Of a stretch of DNA of 64,000 nucleotides, positions 59,878 through 64,000 are shown piece after piece. The stretch comes from SIRX01 sp965214475 (GTDB lineage Bacteria > Actinomycetota > Rubrobacteria > Rubrobacterales > Rubrobacteraceae). The position numbers were made by a program, and so were the translations under genes. The notes below the pieces were generated by a model that was given only the letters and a program-made list of their open reading frames with translations, was not told the DNA's origin and did not search any database. The DNA is taken from contig OZ243953.1 in the NCBI GenBank assembly GCA_965214475.1, positions 744,001 to 808,000 of the forward strand. Direction: 5' to 3'. Numbering within the stretch: position 1 is the first letter of the stretch; the number at the start of each line of letters is the position of its first letter.

Positions 59878-60747
59878 CTACGCGAGAAAAAACTTGCGTA
59901 ACTCCGCCAGAATCTCCTCGGGCGCCTCCTCCGGCAAGAAGTGACCGCTCGGCAAACTACCTCCCCGAATGTCGTCAGCTTTCTCTTTCCAGGTAGCGAC
60001 GACATCGTATTTCTTCCCGACAAAGCCTTTCTCGCCCCACAGCACGAGGAGCGGGCAAGGAAGCTTACGGCCCAAGTCTTCTTCGTCGTGGTCCAGGTCT
60101 ATGGTCGCTGAGGCCCGGTAATCTTCGCAGCTCGCGTGGATCATCTCCGGCGTAAAGCATCGCAGGTATTCCGAAACAGCCTCGGACGTAAAAGCCGCCT
60201 CGTCCTTGCCCCACTGTCCGAGTTTTCTACGGAGATAGTATTCGGGGTCAGCCCCGATCAGACGCTCCGGCAAGTCGTAAGGCTGAATAAGAAAGAACCA
60301 ATGATAGTAGGCCCGGGCGAACTCCATATCGGTCGTCGTATACATGGTGTGGGTCGGGGCGATGTCCAGCACCGCCAACTTCTCCACCCGTTCCGGATGG
60401 TCGAGCACCATCCGGTGTGCGACTCGTCCGCCCCGGTCGTGGCCGGCGACGTGGAAGCTCTCGAAGCCGAGCCGATCCATGACCTCTACCTGGTCTTGCG
60501 CCATCGTTCGCTTGGAGTATTCACCGTGATCCTCCCCACCCTCAGGCTTCGAGCTATCACCGTAGCCACGCAAGTCTGTCGCAACTACAGTGAAGTCTTC
60601 CGCCAACTGGGGGGCGACTTTATGCCACATGACATGGGTCTGCGGGTAGCCGTGTAGCAACAAAAGCGGTGGCCCGTCGCCACCTTTCACCAGGTTAATA
60701 GAAGCCCCGTTTACCTCCATTCGCCGGTTCTCGAAACCTTCGAACAT
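59878..60747 (-). CDS. Alpha/beta hydrolase, fluoroacetate-dehalogenase type
   Basis: 289 residues. The active-site set of fluoroacetate dehalogenases is present at matching spacing: nucleophile Asp104 with Arg105 and Arg108 (GHDRGGRVAHR), Asp128 (LDIAPT), His149-Trp150 (YYHWFF), a Tyr near 210 (CEDYRA) and the base His268 (SGHFLPEEAP). HGYPQTHVMWHKVAP is the usual opening. It may split the C-F or C-Cl bond of haloacetates, or act on a related ester. No fluoride exporter gene is nearby. Confidence 0.9.
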   Translation of the reverse strand: MFEGFENRRMEVNGASINLVKGGDGPPLLLLHGYPQTHVMWHKVAPQLAEDFTVVATDLRGYGDSSKPEGGEDHGEYSKRTMAQDQVEVMDRLGFESFHVAGHDRGGRVAHRMVLDHPERVEKLAVLDIAPTHTMYTTTDMEFARAYYHWFFLIQPYDLPERLIGADPEYYLRRKLGQWGKDEAAFTSEAVSEYLRCFTPEMIHASCEDYRASATIDLDHDEEDLGRKLPCPLLVLWGEKGFVGKKYDVVATWKEKADDIRGGSLPSGHFLPEEAPEEILAELRKFFLA

Positions 60748-60752
60748 AAAAT

Positions 60753-61529
60753 CTACCCGGCGACTCCTTCGCGCGTGTACTCCAGCGCCTCGCGCATTCG
60801 GTCCAGGATCTTGTGCTCATCCGGCGTGCCTAACGGCCAGGGCTTGAGTTCCAGGCTTACTACCCCCGGATAGTTGCTACCGGCCAGGGCGGACAGAAAT
60901 TCCTTGAGCGGGAGGCTGCCCCTACCGGGAATCCGGTGCTCGTCGCGGCCGGTCAGGTTGGAATCTGAGAGGTGGATGTGCCGGAGCTGTTCCTCTAGCA
61001 ACTCCCAGGCGTACATGATCCCGATGCCACTCGCGGCGAGGTGGCTGGTATCCAACGTAACGTCTCCGAGGTTCAGTAGCAGTTCCGGCCGGTAACAGTG
61101 CTGCCGCTCCCACCCGAAGATGGAGCGTCCCGCCCGGCTTCGGGGCATGTTCTCTACTGCGACGGCGACGCCGCTCTTCCGGGCGTCGGCCAGCGTGTTC
61201 TTGCTCCAGCCTTCGAGTAACATCCCGCTGGCCGGTGGATGGGCCACGATTACATCCGCCCCAACTTTCGCCGCGAGCTTCGACGACCGTACAAGTGTCT
61301 CTTCCGGTTCCAGCCCCCAGGCCCCCTGTCCGAGCGGCGGGTGTAGAGCCCGGATCGGTAGTTCGTTCCGCTCGGCCAACCCACTCAGATAGTGCGACTG
61401 GTGGGTATCCCAACGCTCGTCCATCATAATCTCCACGCCGTCAAAACCAATCTCGGCCGCCCAGGAATAGATCCGCTCCAGGCCGAAGGGATAAAGGGAC
61501 CCGGTGCTGAATACGACCGGGATGCTCAT
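60753..61529 (-). CDS. TIM-barrel sugar isomerase/endonuclease-IV-like protein
   Basis: 258 residues. Opening VVFSTGSLYPFGLERIYSWAAEIGFDGVEIMMDER is that of the xylose-isomerase-like TIM-barrel family. Metal ligands are suggested by VAVENMPR, VTLDTSHLAASG, RHIHLSDSNL and VVSLELKP. Members are sugar epimerases, isomerases or nucleases. It overlaps the DUF72 gene by four bases and lies just upstream of the dehalogenase-like gene; no clear pathway. Confidence 0.87.
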   Translation of the reverse strand: MSIPVVFSTGSLYPFGLERIYSWAAEIGFDGVEIMMDERWDTHQSHYLSGLAERNELPIRALHPPLGQGAWGLEPEETLVRSSKLAAKVGADVIVAHPPASGMLLEGWSKNTLADARKSGVAVAVENMPRSRAGRSIFGWERQHCYRPELLLNLGDVTLDTSHLAASGIGIMYAWELLEEQLRHIHLSDSNLTGRDEHRIPGRGSLPLKEFLSALAGSNYPGVVSLELKPWPLGTPDEHKILDRMREALEYTREGVAG

Positions 61530-62341
61530 CGCACACCCTTCCGAATCTCGATGAACTGCTCAAGCGTAGAAGGTGAGTGATTCTGGTAGTGGTTGTTGGC
61601 GTAAGCGAACATGGGCTTGTCCTCTGCGAGGAATCGGTCTACCACCCCCGACCACCAACGGAGTTCTTCGTGACGATCTTTCTTCGGGTGCGTGTGGCCG
61701 GAAGGAAACTCCCGCCGGTCCCCGAGCCAGCGGACGTACCCAAAGTCCGCCGTCGCCTCCTCCATACGGGGCATTCGTGGATAGTCTACGAGCGTCAGTG
61801 CCGCCCCGTGCTCACGCAACAAGTCCGTTAGGCTGGAGCGAACCCAACTCCTATGGCGGACCTCGACCGCGTAGCGGAAACCGTCCGGCAATGCTTCCAG
61901 GAAGCGCTCCAGCACATCCATACCCTCCACGGTAAAAGAGGGCGGAAGCTGAACGAGTAGCGGCCCGAGTCGGTCTCCCAGTTCCTCCATAGTGCGGACG
62001 AAATACTCTGCGGGTTTCTCAACGCCCACCAGAGTCTTTTCGTGCGTGATCTCCTGGGGGAACTTTGCGGCGAAGAGAAAGCCTTCCGGCACGACCTCCC
62101 GCCACTTCTGTACTGTCGAGCGGCGAGGCGTCCCGTAGAAAGTCGAGTCTATCTCGACGGTCGCGTACCGATTCGCGTACTCGGCGAGCCGGGCGCCGGG
62201 CGCGAGACCTTCGGAGTAGACGGTCCCCTCCCAGTCAGCGTAGGACCAGCCGGAGGTGCCGAGATACAAGCCCGGCTCCGGCGGCGAAACACTTCCGGCA
62301 TTCTCTGTAAATAGTCTTTCTTGCAAGCCACCCACCACCAT
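61526..62341 (-). CDS. DUF72-family protein
   Basis: 271 residues, about the normal size. LYLGTSGWSYADWEGTVYSEG and YATVEIDSTFYGTP are the family's opening; LFAAKFPQEITHEKTL and RYAVEVRHRSW follow. The fold is a TIM barrel; the function is unknown although DNA repair or nuclease roles have been suggested from context elsewhere. The start ATG at 62341 has no clear ribosome site, and a start nearer LYLGTS is possible. Coupled to the isomerase-like gene. Confidence 0.9.
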   Translation of the reverse strand: MVVGGLQERLFTENAGSVSPPEPGLYLGTSGWSYADWEGTVYSEGLAPGARLAEYANRYATVEIDSTFYGTPRRSTVQKWREVVPEGFLFAAKFPQEITHEKTLVGVEKPAEYFVRTMEELGDRLGPLLVQLPPSFTVEGMDVLERFLEALPDGFRYAVEVRHRSWVRSSLTDLLREHGAALTLVDYPRMPRMEEATADFGYVRWLGDRREFPSGHTHPKKDRHEELRWWSGVVDRFLAEDKPMFAYANNHYQNHSPSTLEQFIEIRKGVR

Positions 62342-62448
62342 TAGCGAATGTCCGATGCTACCACAAGGCGCGGGTTCGTTTTGCGAAAGATCCCCTTACG
62401 CTGGCCGGCCGGATGTACTAAAGTCTCGCCGATGAAGGACCGTAAACC

Positions 62449-63372
62449 GTGAAAATCTTCTACAGCGATCACTTCGTGCTCCCGCTGCCCGAGGGACACC
62501 GCTTCCCGATGGTCAAGTACTCGATGCTGCACGAGAGAATCTCCGAGATGGGGAATAGCTTCGCCAACGAACTGCTCGCGCCGCGGGCCGTTACAGACGA
62601 GGAGATACTTCGCGCCCACACCCCGGCCTATCTGGACCGGGTAGTAGACGGGACCATCTCGGCGAAGGAAATGCGCCGCATCGGTTTCCCGTGGACGGAG
62701 CTTATGGTCGAGCGCTCCCGCCGGGCCTCGGGCGGCACCCTCGACGCTTGCCGGGCCGCCCTCGAAGACGGACTTGCCGCGAACCTTGCCGGGGGGACAC
62801 ACCACGCTTTCGCTCATCGCGGTGAGGGCTACTGCATCTTTAACGACAGCGTAATAGCGGCCCGCGCGTTACAGGCCGAAGGACTGGTGCAGAATGTCGT
62901 TGTCATCGACACCGACGTTCATCAGGGTAACGGCACCGCAGCTATCCTCGAAGACGACGACTCTATCTTCACGTTCTCGATCCACGGCGAGAAGAACTTC
63001 CCATTTCACAAGGAACGCAGCGACCTGGACCTACCGCTGCCGGACGGCGCGAACGACGGAGAGTTTCTTGACGCACTGCAAAAGGGTCTGGAAAAGTCCC
63101 TCGACACCGCAGAAGCGAACATGGCGATCTACCTGGCTGGTGCGGACCCGTTCGTGGGGGACAAACTCGGACGGCTATCGGTGAGCAAGGAAGGTCTCGC
63201 CGAGCGGGACCGAATGGTGCTAGAAACCTGCCGGGGGGGCGGCCTCCCGGTGGTCGCCACGATGGCCGGAGGTTACGCGAAAGAAGTAGAAGACACAGTA
63301 GACATCCACCTCCAGACGGTACGCTGTGCTTCGGAACTGCAAGCACGCGAGAGAGGCTTCACCTATGGATAA
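62449..63372 (+). CDS. Histone-deacetylase-family amidohydrolase
   Basis: 307 residues from a GTG behind AAGGA. Active-site blocks: THHAFAHRGEGYCIFNDSV (charge-relay histidines and Phe), VVVIDTDVHQGNGTAAI (zinc Asp and His), and LAGADPFVGDKLGRL (second zinc Asp). Bacterial relatives deacetylate small substrates such as acetoin-linked or polyamine compounds rather than histones. It overlaps the SDR gene by eight bases, so a two-step pathway or co-regulation is possible. Confidence 0.92.
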   Translation: MKIFYSDHFVLPLPEGHRFPMVKYSMLHERISEMGNSFANELLAPRAVTDEEILRAHTPAYLDRVVDGTISAKEMRRIGFPWTELMVERSRRASGGTLDACRAALEDGLAANLAGGTHHAFAHRGEGYCIFNDSVIAARALQAEGLVQNVVVIDTDVHQGNGTAAILEDDDSIFTFSIHGEKNFPFHKERSDLDLPLPDGANDGEFLDALQKGLEKSLDTAEANMAIYLAGADPFVGDKLGRLSVSKEGLAERDRMVLETCRGGGLPVVATMAGGYAKEVEDTVDIHLQTVRCASELQARERGFTYG

Positions 63373-64000
63373 CGGAAACTCACAGCCCGTATACGTCGTA
63401 CTGGGAGCGACCGGCGGCATCGGCTCCGACCTCTGCAAGAGGCTCTCCGACAAAGGAGCCCGGGTCATCGCCGGAGCCCGGGACCAGAACAAGTTGGACC
63501 GGCTCGCAGACGAAACCGGCGCCCACCCGGTCTCTCTGGATGCTACAAAGACAAAAGAGGTGAGCGGGCTCTTCGAGCAGGCCGTCGAAGAATACGGACG
63601 GGTGGACGGGGCGGCCAACTGCGTCGGCTCTTTCATGCTCAAGCCCGCGCACCGGACCACGGACGAAGAGCTCGCCGAGACACTCGCTCTGAACTTGAAC
63701 ACAGCGTTTGGGACTATAAAAGCCGCTGCGGAGCACATGCCGGAAGGTGGTTCCGTCGTACTGCTCTCCTCGGTCGCGGCCCGGGTCGGGCTCGCAAACC
63801 ATGAGGCTGTTGCCGCCGCCAAAGCCGCTGTGACGGGACTTGGGCTTTCCGCCGCGGCGACTTACCTACCCCGCGGGCTGCGCGTCAATATGGTCGCCCC
63901 CGGACTCGTTCAGACGCCAATGACCGAGAAGATCACCGCGAGCGACGCCTCCCGGCAGGCATCTGAGGACCTGCACCCGATGGGCCGGCTCGGCGAACCG
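63365..64000 (+). CDS. Short-chain dehydrogenase/reductase without the catalytic Tyr, 3' end cut
   Basis: 212 codons are in the window; the end lies beyond the right edge. The NAD(P) motif is VVLGATGGIGSDL (about 11-23) and ANCVGSF the second. The catalytic Ser is present (LLSSVAA). Where Tyr-x3-Lys is expected the sequence is NHEAVAAAKAA, so Tyr is replaced by Val while the Lys remains. RVNMVAPGLVQTPMTEK is the usual after-site loop. A member of a subgroup with altered catalysis, or a non-enzymatic relative. The start overlaps the deacetylase gene. Confidence 0.88.
   Translation, partial: MDNGNSQPVYVVLGATGGIGSDLCKRLSDKGARVIAGARDQNKLDRLADETGAHPVSLDATKTKEVSGLFEQAVEEYGRVDGAANCVGSFMLKPAHRTTDEELAETLALNLNTAFGTIKAAAEHMPEGGSVVLLSSVAARVGLANHEAVAAAKAAVTGLGLSAAATYLPRGLRVNMVAPGLVQTPMTEKITASDASRQASEDLHPMGRLGEP

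Noticed and set aside
1..64000. CRISPR arrays, tRNA genes, insertion sequences, phage genes
   Set aside because: I saw no regular repeat-spacer pattern, no cloverleaf-like segment, no transposase or integrase and no phage structural gene.

Overview
The window is a 64 kb piece of chromosome from a high-GC bacterium, most likely an actinobacterium of the Rubrobacter type. This is an inference: many genes start with TTG or GTG, a polyphosphate glucokinase is present, and most gene families are typical of that group; no 16S or ribosomal marker is included. Both edges cut genes: the left edge removes the C-terminal end of pheA and the right edge the end of a short-chain dehydrogenase. I found no tRNA, rRNA, CRISPR array, transposase or prophage.

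Layout. 0-7 kb: pheA, uppP, a Crp/Fnr regulator, a 50-residue membrane peptide, an IsdG-type heme oxygenase candidate, a degenerate GGDEF protein, a sigma-70 factor with a clear terminator, and a PAP2 phosphatase overlapping a metallo-hydrolase. 7-20 kb: a Fur-family regulator behind an MMPL exporter, an Fsr-like MFS pump, sppA facing a second Fur-family regulator across a palindromic operator, a large coiled-coil protein with an unassigned C-terminal domain, pfpI-recQ, and pgsA. 20-26.5 kb: type II NADH dehydrogenase, Na+:alanine symporter, YjbQ, a HAD phosphatase, a MIP18-family protein and a D,D-carboxypeptidase-like protein. An AT-rich gap at 26.6 kb carries three DnaA boxes, two of them forming a palindrome. 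27-37 kb: DUF4173 protein, MFS, CoA-type Nudix hydrolase, an mscS gene broken twice, BrkB, several small unknown genes, a MarR/metallo-hydrolase pair and a small XRE regulator in a weakly coding stretch.

37-45 kb: an SSS symporter with its small partner, a strong palindromic operator, two DASS-type carriers around an alpha/beta hydrolase, and a PHB-depolymerase-type esterase beside a ribbon-helix-helix regulator with its own well-formed promoter. 45-51 kb: a tightly coupled four-gene unit (epimerase, polytopic GT39-like transferase, membrane phosphodiesterase, GT2 transferase) probably making or decorating an envelope glycan. 51-55 kb: an iron(III) ABC transporter preceded by a Fur-box-like site. 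55-64 kb: ppgK, a MarR-GNAT fusion, folE, HAD hydrolase, M29 aminopeptidase, a fluoroacetate-dehalogenase-like enzyme, a TIM-barrel isomerase with a DUF72 protein, and an HDAC-family deacetylase coupled to an SDR enzyme.

Themes are metal and oxidative homeostasis (two Fur-family proteins, iron uptake, heme degradation), envelope maintenance and small-molecule transport. I saw no unmistakable new multi-gene system. The most unusual signals are the DnaA-box palindrome, the twice-broken mscS, the coiled-coil protein with its novel tail, the operator at 39.1 kb and several enzymes that lack hallmark catalytic residues.
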